Part shown: positions 1 to 7,170 of the stretch, in pieces
How the letters are laid out: every line of letters starts with the position of its first letter
How positions within the stretch are numbered: position 1 is the first letter of the stretch
Source: Ardenticatenaceae bacterium
GTDB taxonomy: Bacteria > Chloroflexota > Anaerolineae > Promineifilales > Promineifilaceae
Reading direction: 5' to 3'
Assembly: GCA_030065875.1 (NCBI GenBank)
Contig: JASJCR010000076.1
Span: forward strand, 1 to 49,093
Length of the DNA: 49,093 nucleotides
Notes under the pieces: model-generated
The model's database searches: none
Seen by the model: only the letters and a program-made list of their open reading frames with translations
What the model was told of the DNA's origin: nothing
Made by a program: the position numbers and the translations under genes

Positions 1-508
1 GCCACGGATTAACACGGATTTTCACAGATTTCTCTTTCTAATCTGCGAAAATCTGCGTAATCTGCGGACACATTCTTCAGAAAACTTTTTGTAACTTACC
101 ACACCACAGAAAACAGAAAAAACACCATAGAAAAAATCGGAGGGCCTTGACCTTATTTTCTTGAGCCGCTTTGCACACGTGATTTATCGCGCCGTGGTCC
201 TATTAGCCGATGGCTTCATTCATCGCGAGGCAAGGCGGCCCAGCTTAATTCTGTTTGTGTTTTTGTGTTTTGATGGTTAATAAAAATTACATCGAAAGCG
301 ATTGTGAATTATTGGACAAATACGGGTTTCTGCGTTAACATTTCCCGGTGGCAAACTCTAAGCCATCTCTTTGTAATGCTACCAACAACTGGTTTCATTC
401 CCTTCAAATGACCTTATAAACCGCATTCGCGATATTTACCTGTCTGCGTTCGGCTGTTTGTCAGTCGAGATCGGCAGAGAGCATGCAAATCCGTTAGGAG
501 GTTCTTTC
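1..508. other. Intergenic region upstream of atpA, with dispersed repeat and weak promoter
   Basis: No credible gene is seen here. Bases 1-66 are a low-complexity repeat built from CACGGATT and AATCTGCG words; the same family recurs in inverted orientation at about 36623-36726 and, degenerate, at 9659-9710. A possible sigma70-like promoter for atpA is TTGGAC at 312-317, a 17-bp spacer and TTAACA at 335-340; the -10 is poor. The long non-coding stretch shows that no other ATP synthase gene lies immediately upstream of atpA. Confidence 0.5.
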
Positions 509-2197
509 ATGGGTTCTGCTGCCCCTTCATATGAAAATTTGGTTGACAGTTTTCTCGAACAGATTGATTCATTCGAGAGTAAAACCGAGGTCCGTAGTGT
601 CGGTACCGTCAAGGCCGTTTATGACGGCATTGCCGTGGCGGACGGTCTGGCTGACGTGAGCGCCAGCGAAATCGTTGCCTTTTCCAGTGGTGTACGCGGC
701 ATCGCGTTAAACCTGGAACCGGATAGCGTCGGTATCGCCGTTATGGGCGATTATTCTGACATTGAAGCCGGTGACGAAGTGCGGGCAACCGGGCAGGTTG
801 CTTCCGTGCCGGTTGGCGACGCCATGATCGGCCGCGTGGTTGATGCCTTGGGTTCGCCGATTGACGGCAAAGGGCCGATCAACACAACCGGTGCTTTTCC
901 CATCGAGCGCATCGCCCCTCGCGTGATTGAGCGCAAGCGGGTTGATACCCCGATGATGACCGGCATTATGGCGATCGACGCCATGACCCCGATCGGCCGC
1001 GGTCAGCGTGAGTTGATCATTGGTGACCGTCAAACCGGTAAAACGGCGATCGCTCTGGATACGATTCTCAACCAGAAAGGTGAGAACGTTATTTGTATCT
1101 ATGTGGCCATCGGTCAGCGAAACGGTCAGGTGGCTCAGGTTGTCAGCACGCTTGAGAAATTCGGAGCCATGGATTACACCATCATCGTTTCTGCCAGCGC
1201 CTCCGATCCGGCGCCGATGCAATACTTTGCCCCCTATGCCGGCTGCGCGATCGGTGAATTTTTCATGGAGAAAGGGATGGATGCCCTGGTTGTCTATGAT
1301 GACCTCTCCAAACAGGCGTGGGCATACCGCGAAATGTCTCTGATTTTGCGCCGCCCCCCCGGCCGTGAAGCGTATCCTGGAGATATTTTCTCCGTTCACA
1401 GCCGCCTTCTTGAACGAGCCGTTCGCCTGCGGGATGATTGGGTCGTTGTGAAAAAAGGCACCGAAGTGACCGCCGAGAACGCCCTGGAAGTATCGGCAAC
1501 CGGTGAAATCTACTTTGGCAATGACGATGAAGAAAAAGTTGAGCACGCCTTAAAATCACTGGCTGAAAAAGGGGAAAACCCCGACGATTATGAGGTAATC
1601 AAGGTCCCCGGAAGCGGTGGCTCCCTGACCGCGCTGCCGGTCATCGAAACGTTGCTGGGTGACGTGTCTGCATACATTCCCACCAACGTCATTTCGATTA
1701 CCGACGGCCAGATCTTCCTCGAAACCGACCTGTTTGCGTCTGGTCAGCTGCCAGCGGTTTCTACCGGTATCTCGGTCTCTCGCGTGGGTGGCGATGCCCA
1801 ATACAAGGCGATGAAGCAGGTGGCAGGCGGTATGAAATCCGACCTGGCCCAATATGGCGAGCTGGCGGCCTTTGCCCTGTTTAGCTCCGATCTGGATGCC
1901 ACGACTCGTCGCCAGCTGGATCGCGGTGAACGTTTGATGGAGCTGCTCAAGCAGCCTCAATACGCCCCGCTGTCACTTTCGCACCAGGCGATGGTGATTT
2001 ATGCCGGTACCCGTGGGTACCTGGAAAATGTTGCCGCCAGTGATACCGATCGCTGGGCAGCTGAATTCCTACGCTATATGGACACCGCCCAGCCGCAGGT
2101 TGGCGAAGGGATCGAAAGCAGCAAGCGCCTGACTGATGCCCTTGAAGAAACGTTGAAGCAGGCGATTGCCGACTTCAACGCGACGTTTAAAAGCTAA
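509..2197 (+). CDS. atpA: F1Fo ATP synthase subunit alpha
   Basis: Non-catalytic nucleotide-binding subunit of the F1 head, forming the alpha3-beta3 hexamer on the cytoplasmic side of the membrane. The P-loop GDRQTGKT is at residues 172-179, and the family signatures SKQAWAYREMSL and RRPPGREAYPGD follow. I start at ATG 509 because a strong Shine-Dalgarno (TAGGAGG, 495-501) sits 7 bases upstream; an in-frame TTG at 458 has no such signal. The protein has 562 residues, against about 500-515 in most bacteria. The excess is largely an insertion at about residues 307-366, between the LLERA helix and the GGSLTALPVIE motif. First gene of an atpA-G-D-C operon; the usual atpB-E-F-H genes do not precede it. 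Confidence 0.97.
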   Translation: MGSAAPSYENLVDSFLEQIDSFESKTEVRSVGTVKAVYDGIAVADGLADVSASEIVAFSSGVRGIALNLEPDSVGIAVMGDYSDIEAGDEVRATGQVASVPVGDAMIGRVVDALGSPIDGKGPINTTGAFPIERIAPRVIERKRVDTPMMTGIMAIDAMTPIGRGQRELIIGDRQTGKTAIALDTILNQKGENVICIYVAIGQRNGQVAQVVSTLEKFGAMDYTIIVSASASDPAPMQYFAPYAGCAIGEFFMEKGMDALVVYDDLSKQAWAYREMSLILRRPPGREAYPGDIFSVHSRLLERAVRLRDDWVVVKKGTEVTAENALEVSATGEIYFGNDDEEKVEHALKSLAEKGENPDDYEVIKVPGSGGSLTALPVIETLLGDVSAYIPTNVISITDGQIFLETDLFASGQLPAVSTGISVSRVGGDAQYKAMKQVAGGMKSDLAQYGELAAFALFSSDLDATTRRQLDRGERLMELLKQPQYAPLSLSHQAMVIYAGTRGYLENVAASDTDRWAAEFLRYMDTAQPQVGEGIESSKRLTDALEETLKQAIADFNATFKS

Positions 2198-2244
2198 TCG
2201 AGGCGCCGGTGAATTGAACCGGCCCTTAAGTGGTTAATTGGACA

Positions 2245-3150
2245 ATGGCTACTGAAAGAGAATTAAAAACACGAATACGCACCGTCCAAAATACGTCGCA
2301 AATTACCAGCGCTCTGGCGGCTATTTCCGCCTCCAAAGCCAATCGGGCTCAATCCCGGGTGCAGGCCACGCGAGCGTATGCGGGCAAGGCGTTTGAGATA
2401 TTAAATAATCTCGCCTCCAGCGCCGCTGCGGCGGTCCACCCCATGCTGGCCGATCGCAACGGCGTAGAAAATGTGGCCGTGATCGTCATTTCCGGCGACC
2501 GCGGTCTGGCCGGTCCCTATAATTCGGAAATTATTCGCCTGGTTGAGCAGTTTTCCGAGGGGTTGACGAAGATGGGCAGCAAAATCAGCTACGTGGCTGT
2601 CGGCCGGAAAGGGCAGGACCTGCTGATTCGGCGCGGCATGAACGTCATCGCTACCTTTACCAATATGCCGGACCCCCCGCAGCAAACCGATATCACACCG
2701 GTGGCTCAGGTGGTGGTGGATGATTATCTGTCTGGCAAAATTGATCAGGTATTTATCGCCTATACCGACTTTGTCAACATGGTGACCCGTTTTCCGCGAA
2801 TTAAGCAGCTGCTGCCCCTAAAGCCGACCGATTTTAGCGATATGCCGGTGTCGGAATTTTTCCGCAGCATCGACCTGACAGATTCTACAACGGCCGATTA
2901 CACGTATGAACCGGCTGCAGAACAACTGCTCGACGCCATTGTGCCCCGCTTTGTGGATCTCCAGCTCTATCAATCGTATCTGGAATCACTGGCGAGCGAG
3001 CACAGCGCCCGCTATGTAGCGATGAATAATGCAACTGACAACGCCAAGGCGTTGATCGAAGATTTGACGCTGGCCCGCAACAAAGCCCGTCAAAGCGCCA
3101 TTACGGCCGAAATTTTGGACATTGTTGGTGGTGCCGAGGCACTCGCCTAA
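2245..3150 (+). CDS. atpG: F1Fo ATP synthase subunit gamma
   Basis: Central-stalk rotor subunit that couples proton flow through Fo to catalysis in F1. The protein has 301 residues, normal for the family. The N-terminal helix carries the family pattern RELKTRIRTVQNTSQITSA and the C-terminal helix ends with NKARQSAITAEILDIVGGAEAL, both of which form the coiled coil inside the alpha3-beta3 ring. An upstream in-frame GTG at 2230 would add five residues, but gamma subunits typically begin at the MATEREL equivalent, so ATG 2245 is chosen. The gene lies 47 bp after atpA and 57 bp before atpD, in the usual A-G-D-C order. Confidence 0.95.
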   Translation: MATERELKTRIRTVQNTSQITSALAAISASKANRAQSRVQATRAYAGKAFEILNNLASSAAAAVHPMLADRNGVENVAVIVISGDRGLAGPYNSEIIRLVEQFSEGLTKMGSKISYVAVGRKGQDLLIRRGMNVIATFTNMPDPPQQTDITPVAQVVVDDYLSGKIDQVFIAYTDFVNMVTRFPRIKQLLPLKPTDFSDMPVSEFFRSIDLTDSTTADYTYEPAAEQLLDAIVPRFVDLQLYQSYLESLASEHSARYVAMNNATDNAKALIEDLTLARNKARQSAITAEILDIVGGAEALA

Positions 3151-3207
3151 ATAGATAAAGGTTTACTATGATGCGAGCGGCCGTGGGGTCGCTCACATGG
3201 AGGATTC

Positions 3208-4608
3208 ATGAGCGAAGGAAAAGTAGCCGCCATCCGTGGCGTTGTACTTGACATAGAATTCCCTGAGGGCGATTTGCCCGACATTTTGGAAGCCCTGGAA
3301 GTAGATCGGGGAGAACAAGGGACCCTGGTTTTAGAAGTCCAGCAGCATTTAGGCGACGGTTTGGTTCGTACCGTGGCTATGGACTCCACCGACGGCCTGC
3401 CACGCGGCGTGCCGGTCAAGCGGACCGGTGGCCCGATCAGCGTGCCGGTTGGTGATAATACTCTCGGCCGTATCTTTAACGTGGTGGGCGAAGCGATTGA
3501 CGGCATGCCTACCCCGTCAGCCGACACATACTACCCGATCCACCGCCCCGCTCCGGAGTTTCAGGAGCAGTCTACGGAAACCCAGACGTTTGAGACCGGC
3601 ATGAAGGTCATTGACCTGCTGGCTCCGTTTATTCGCGGTGGTAAGACCGGTATTTATGGCGGTGCCGGGGTCGGCAAGACGGTCACCATCGCCGAACTGA
3701 TTCGTTCGGTTGCCCGGGAGCATGAAGGTGTGTCTGTGTTTGCCGGTGTTGGCGAACGCACCCGCGAAGGCACCGACTTCTATTACGAAATGCAGGAGTA
3801 CGGCGTACTGGATTCGGTGATCATGGTCTTTGGCCAGATGAATGAGCCTCCAGGGGTTCGTTTGCGCGTGGCCCTGACCGGTCTGTCGATGGCTGAATAT
3901 TATCGCGATCAAGGGAAAGACGTTCTCCTGTTTATCGACAATATTTTCCGCTATGTCCTGTCCGGATCAGAAATGTCCGCTTTGCTGGGCCGGATGCCCA
4001 GCGCGGTTGGATATCAGCCTACCCTGGCGGCCGAAATGGGTGCGCTTCAGGAACGCATTACCTCGACTAAAACCGGTTCGATTACGTCGATGCAGGCGAT
4101 CTATGTACCGGCCGACGACTATTCTGACCCGGCTCCGGTGGCCACCTTCGCCCATCTGGACGCGATCCTGACGCTGTCGCGTAACGTGTTTGCCAAAGGT
4201 ATTTTCCCGGCTGTGGACCCGCTTTCGTCTTCGAGCCGTGCCCTCCAGCCAGATGTTGTTGGGGAAGATCACTACCGCACCGCCCGTGACGTCAAGCAGA
4301 TTTTGCAGCGCTATAAAGATTTGCAGGACATCATCGCCATTCTCGGAATTGATGAGCTGAGCGAAGACGATAAATTGCTGGTCGCCCGAGCGCGCAAAGT
4401 AGAGCGTTTCCTCGGTCAGCCTATGTTTGTGGCTGAGCGCTATCACGGTTTGCAGGGTCAATACGTGTCGACCCGCGAAACGGTTGATGGCTTCCGTTCG
4501 ATCCTCGATGGCGAGTGTGATGACCTGCCGGAGCAGGCATTTTATATGGTTGGCAATATTGACAGCGCCCGCGAGAAAGCGGCTGAGCTGCGGGCTGAAG
4601 CGGCATAA
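3208..4608 (+). CDS. atpD: F1Fo ATP synthase subunit beta
   Basis: Catalytic subunit of F1 that makes and hydrolyses ATP. The P-loop GGAGVGKT is at residues 151-158, the catalytic GER glutamate is Glu183, and the Walker B aspartate is Asp244 in LLFIDN. The stretch after Walker B reads FRYVLSGSEM where most bacteria have FRF(T/V)QAGSEV, and the nucleotide-pocket region LGQPMFVAERYHG is also somewhat diverged, so this is a distinctive but apparently intact beta subunit. The start is supported by GGAGG at 3199-3203. Length 466 residues is typical. Confidence 0.97.
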   Translation: MSEGKVAAIRGVVLDIEFPEGDLPDILEALEVDRGEQGTLVLEVQQHLGDGLVRTVAMDSTDGLPRGVPVKRTGGPISVPVGDNTLGRIFNVVGEAIDGMPTPSADTYYPIHRPAPEFQEQSTETQTFETGMKVIDLLAPFIRGGKTGIYGGAGVGKTVTIAELIRSVAREHEGVSVFAGVGERTREGTDFYYEMQEYGVLDSVIMVFGQMNEPPGVRLRVALTGLSMAEYYRDQGKDVLLFIDNIFRYVLSGSEMSALLGRMPSAVGYQPTLAAEMGALQERITSTKTGSITSMQAIYVPADDYSDPAPVATFAHLDAILTLSRNVFAKGIFPAVDPLSSSSRALQPDVVGEDHYRTARDVKQILQRYKDLQDIIAILGIDELSEDDKLLVARARKVERFLGQPMFVAERYHGLQGQYVSTRETVDGFRSILDGECDDLPEQAFYMVGNIDSAREKAAELRAEAA

Positions 4609-4645
4609 CGGCTGTCGAGCGATCAGCTGTCCGGGAAGGTAACTC

Positions 4646-5107
4646 ATGACCATACGTTGTGAAATCGTAACCCAGGAAGAAGAAATCTACAGTGAAGATG
4701 TCGATGCGGTTAATTTGCCCGGCATCGAAGGGCGGATGGGCATTTTGCCCAATCACTCCCCGCTGCTGACGGTTCTTGATTTTGGTGAGGTGATTATCCG
4801 CCGCGCCGGTGAAGAAGAATTTTACGCCATTGGCGGCGGTGTGGCTGAAGTACAGCCGGATAAGGTGATTATCCTGGCTGATTCAGCCGACCATGCCGAG
4901 GCGATTGATTTAGAGCGGGCGGAACGGGCTCGTCAACGTGCTTTAAAGGCGATGGAAGAAGGGGTTCAGGAAGATCCCGAAACGTATCGCATGATTGAAG
5001 CTTCTCTCCGCCGAGCGAATTTGCGCCTGGACATCAGCCGCAAACGGGCTCGACCTGAACGAGCAGTTCCTCGTCTGCGGAGCGAACAAACAGAAGCTGA
5101 CGAATAG
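4646..5107 (+). CDS. atpC: F1Fo ATP synthase subunit epsilon
   Basis: Central-stalk subunit that binds gamma and the c-ring and can inhibit ATP hydrolysis. The N-terminal beta-sandwich (about residues 1-85) shows the family patterns LPGIEGRMGILPNHSPLL and GGGVAEV. The C-terminal part is the charged helical region (ERAERARQRALKAM onward). At 153 residues it is somewhat longer than the usual 130-140, the excess being an Arg/Glu-rich tail. It is the last gene of the atpA-G-D-C operon, 37 bp after atpD. Confidence 0.93.
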   Translation: MTIRCEIVTQEEEIYSEDVDAVNLPGIEGRMGILPNHSPLLTVLDFGEVIIRRAGEEEFYAIGGGVAEVQPDKVIILADSADHAEAIDLERAERARQRALKAMEEGVQEDPETYRMIEASLRRANLRLDISRKRARPERAVPRLRSEQTEADE

Positions 5108-5129
5108 ACGAACCTCAGTTTTTTATAAC

Positions 5130-5214
5130 AATCCACAGGTCAGAGAGATGAGACCCGCTTGTGTGGTGTTGCACCGCATGACAAAATGGGTCAAAATCGG
5201 ACGACCTGTGGATT
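5130..5214 (+). other. Structured RNA element or terminator between atpC and mreB
   Basis: Three nested helices can be drawn. The outer stem is a perfect 12-bp pairing of 5130-5141 (AATCCACAGGTC) with 5203-5214. A middle stem pairs GACCC 5152-5156 with GGGTC 5188-5192. An inner 7-bp hairpin pairs 5162-5168 with 5172-5178 around a UUG loop. The outer stem is followed by a short T-rich stretch (TTTTTGTAT), so it could end the atp transcript or act in cis on mreB, which starts 19 bases downstream. I do not recognise it as a known riboswitch class. Confidence 0.45.
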
Positions 5215-5232
5215 TTTGTATCTAGGATTATC

Positions 5233-6246
5233 ATGGCATTTCTACAACCCGAACTCGCAATCGACCTGGGCACCGTTAACGTTCTTGTACACGTTCAAGG
5301 ACGGGGAATTGTGCTGCAGGAGCCGGCCGTTGTGGCCATCAAAGAAGAAAAAAATCGACCGATGATCGTTGAATTTGGTCGGGCTGCTCGCGACATGTAC
5401 GGCCGCACCTCTGAAAACTTGGAGGTGATGCGGCCGCTGCGTGATGGGGTGATCGCCGACTTCTTTGTCACCCGTTCTATGCTGCGCTACTTCATCAACA
5501 AGGTGAAAGGGCGGTTTGGTTTTCGGCCGATTGTCATGATCAGCATCCCTTACGGGGTAACCAGCGTGGAAAAACGGGCGGTCAGCGAAGCTGGTCGTTC
5601 TGCGGGGGCGCGTGAAGTACGTCAAATTCCCCAGCCGCTGGCTTCGGCTATTGGGGCCGGGCTGCCGATCGGCACCCCGACCGGCAACATGGTGGTTGAT
5701 ATGGGGGGCGGCAGCACGGAAGCCGCTGTTGTTTCGGTCAATGATATCGTCTGCGCTGAATCTGTGCGCGTGGCCGGGATTCATCTTGATGACGCCATTA
5801 TTCAGTACGTGCGGCGCAAATACAATATGGTGATCGGTGAACCAACGGCCGAAGCGGTTAAAATTAAGCTGGGTTCAGCGATCGAACCCGAAGATCGCCA
5901 GGAAATGAACGTTCAAGGACGCGATATGGTCACCGGATTACCCAAAACGGTGGCTATTTCATCGAGCGAGGTCTCTGAGGCGCTGGCGGAACCCCTAACG
6001 GCGATCGTCAACGTGGTCAAGGCGGTTTTGGCCAAAACACCACCGGAATTGGCGGCCGACATCATCGATCGCGGGATGGCCTTAACCGGCGGCACGGCGC
6101 TGCTGCGTGAAATAGACACCCTGTTGACCAACGAAACCGGGGTGCCGGCGTATGTGGCCGACAATCCGATCGCCTGTACCGCTCTGGGGGCCGGCCGGGC
6201 GCTGGCCGACTGGGAAATTTTGCAGCGCAGCCAGACGACGCTTTAG
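5233..6246 (+). CDS. mreB: Rod-shape actin-like protein MreB
   Basis: Actin-family ATPase that polymerises under the cytoplasmic membrane and guides lateral peptidoglycan synthesis. The ATP-binding motifs are present in order: phosphate-1 loop AIDLGTVNVLVHV near residues 9-21, phosphate-2 loop VVDMGGGSTEAAVV near 155-168, and the adenosine motif ALTGGTALLREID near 282-294. The 337-residue length is normal. There is no mreC or mreD next to it; the other elongation gene in the window, rodA, is 25 kb away. It follows atpC on the same strand with the structured spacer between. Confidence 0.93.
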   Translation: MAFLQPELAIDLGTVNVLVHVQGRGIVLQEPAVVAIKEEKNRPMIVEFGRAARDMYGRTSENLEVMRPLRDGVIADFFVTRSMLRYFINKVKGRFGFRPIVMISIPYGVTSVEKRAVSEAGRSAGAREVRQIPQPLASAIGAGLPIGTPTGNMVVDMGGGSTEAAVVSVNDIVCAESVRVAGIHLDDAIIQYVRRKYNMVIGEPTAEAVKIKLGSAIEPEDRQEMNVQGRDMVTGLPKTVAISSSEVSEALAEPLTAIVNVVKAVLAKTPPELAADIIDRGMALTGGTALLREIDTLLTNETGVPAYVADNPIACTALGAGRALADWEILQRSQTTL

Positions 6247-6260
6247 ATCAGCTCGCTGTA

Positions 6261-6291
6261 GACCACAAAAGTTTTCAAAACTTTTGTGGTC
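6261..6291 (+). terminator. Hairpin after mreB
   Basis: A perfect inverted repeat, GACCACAAAAGTTT at 6261-6274 with its complement at 6278-6291 around a 3-base loop, begins 14 bases after the mreB stop. It lacks a long U-tract, so it is either a weak terminator or a 3'-end stabiliser. Confidence 0.6.
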
Positions 6292-6392
6292 TTCCGGTAG
6301 GAATCCGGTTGAAAAGAGAAGCTGCTTTTGCTACAATAACCTTTCTGGCAACTTCTTTCCCAGAAATTCTTGAATAAAGAAATAAGATAATA

Positions 6393-6415
6393 AAGAGAGA
6401 AAACTCTCTTTTTTT
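6393..6415 (+). terminator. Attenuator-like terminator in the rpsU leader
   Basis: AAGAGAG at 6393-6399 pairs with CTCTCTT at 6404-6410 around AAAA, followed by five further T. A second short hairpin (GCGCT 6420-6424 with AGCGC 6429-6433) lies between it and the ribosome-binding site. Position in the rpsU leader suggests either the end of an upstream transcript or attenuation of rpsU. Confidence 0.6.
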
Positions 6416-6462
6416 GTGCGCGCTGAACAGCGCAAATCTCACGTCAAAGGAGGTGAAACTCG

Positions 6463-6648
6463 TTGCCCAAAGTAGTCTTACAATCAGGTGAATCACAGGA
6501 ACAGCTGCTGCGCCGATTCCGCAAGGAAGTGGTTAAAAGCCGGGTTCTGACCGATTCACGACGCAAACGGTGGTTCATCCCCAACAGCGAACTGCGCCGC
6601 ATCAAAGAGAAAAAAGCGGCTCGTCGCAATCGTCGCACCCCGCGATGA
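6463..6648 (+). CDS. rpsU: 30S ribosomal protein bS21
   Basis: Small basic ribosomal protein of 61 residues that binds the 30S subunit near the anti-Shine-Dalgarno end of 16S rRNA and helps initiation. The sequence has the family pattern: LLRRFRKEV in the first helix, then RRKRWF, then a very basic C-terminal helix KEKKAARRNRR. Translation begins at TTG 6463 behind a near-perfect Shine-Dalgarno (AAAGGAGGTGA, about 6447-6457). It is a single-gene unit, bounded by an attenuator-like hairpin upstream and a rho-independent terminator downstream. Confidence 0.93.
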   Translation: MPKVVLQSGESQEQLLRRFRKEVVKSRVLTDSRRKRWFIPNSELRRIKEKKAARRNRRTPR

Positions 6649-6680
6649 TCGCATGCAGCCAAATCACTGGCGTATATTGA

Positions 6681-6707
6681 AGGCCTCAGCAAAAGCTGGG
6701 GCTTTTT
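6681..6707 (+). terminator. Rho-independent terminator after rpsU
   Basis: GCCTCAGC 6683-6690 pairs with GCTGGGGC 6695-6702 (one G-U pair) around AAAA, followed by TTTTT. Confidence 0.8.
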
Positions 6708-6785
6708 GATTTGCGAATTGACGATTTTTAGGGGTGTATTTTTCTGAACGGTGTCAATAATGACGGAAGGTCCAATTCGCCTTCT

Positions 6786-6793
6786 GCTATAAT
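6786..6793 (+). promoter_or_regulatory. Extended -10 element just before a small ORF
   Basis: TGCTATAAT at 6785-6793 (TG at 6785-6786, TATAAT at 6788-6793) is an extended -10. It is only 6 bases before ATG 6800, so a transcript starting about 7 bases downstream would be leaderless. No good -35 is visible. Confidence 0.4.
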
Positions 6794-6799
6794 TAAGCT

Positions 6800-7027
6800 A
6801 TGGAAAGTGAAGCAAAAAGTCATAAGCATCCATTTTGGCTTGGAGAGGATGGCCGGATATCTGATACACATCCTGAAATCAGAAAAAAACGCAATGAATT
6901 GTTAGCTCAGCTTCCTGTTTGGCGCAAAATGGAAATGATGGGGGTGAGAATTTACGATTCAAGAGTGACGAATGATGAGGTGAATCGTAGATTGGCCGTC
7001 AAGATAAAGAAGGGGGGGAAGGTATAA
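6800..7027 (+). CDS. Small hypothetical protein
   Basis: A 75-residue charged, probably cytoplasmic protein with no signal peptide or membrane segment. I do not recognise the family. It contains a HPEIRKKRNELL helix-like stretch, LPVWRKMEMMG, and a basic tail (RRLAVKIKKGGK). No Shine-Dalgarno precedes ATG 6800, but an ideal extended -10 does, which is consistent with a leaderless mRNA. It stands alone between rpsU and pbpC. It could be an orphan antitoxin-like or DNA-binding protein, but nothing in the sequence decides this. Confidence 0.5.
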   Translation: MESEAKSHKHPFWLGEDGRISDTHPEIRKKRNELLAQLPVWRKMEMMGVRIYDSRVTNDEVNRRLAVKIKKGGKV

Positions 7028-7170
7028 TTAAGGGAGGAACTGCTAAGTTGATTTGCGATTAAAGATTTACGATTTACGAGGCCTGTAACAAGCGCGGGTT
7101 TGCTTAATTATCCAATTAACCCAATCGTCAATCGTCAATCAAAAATCGTATATCCCCATGAGGGTAATAG

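Noticed and set aside
458..508. Extended atpA start at TTG 458
   Set aside because: The strong Shine-Dalgarno at 495-501 serves ATG 509, and the extra 17 residues do not resemble alpha-subunit N-termini.
707..1546. Long minus-strand open frame inside atpA
   Set aside because: Antisense shadow of a well-conserved gene; no ribosome-binding site and no recognisable protein pattern.
5130..5214. tRNA or known riboswitch
   Set aside because: Length is tRNA-like but there is no cloverleaf, T-loop or CCA end, and the nested stems match no riboswitch consensus I know.
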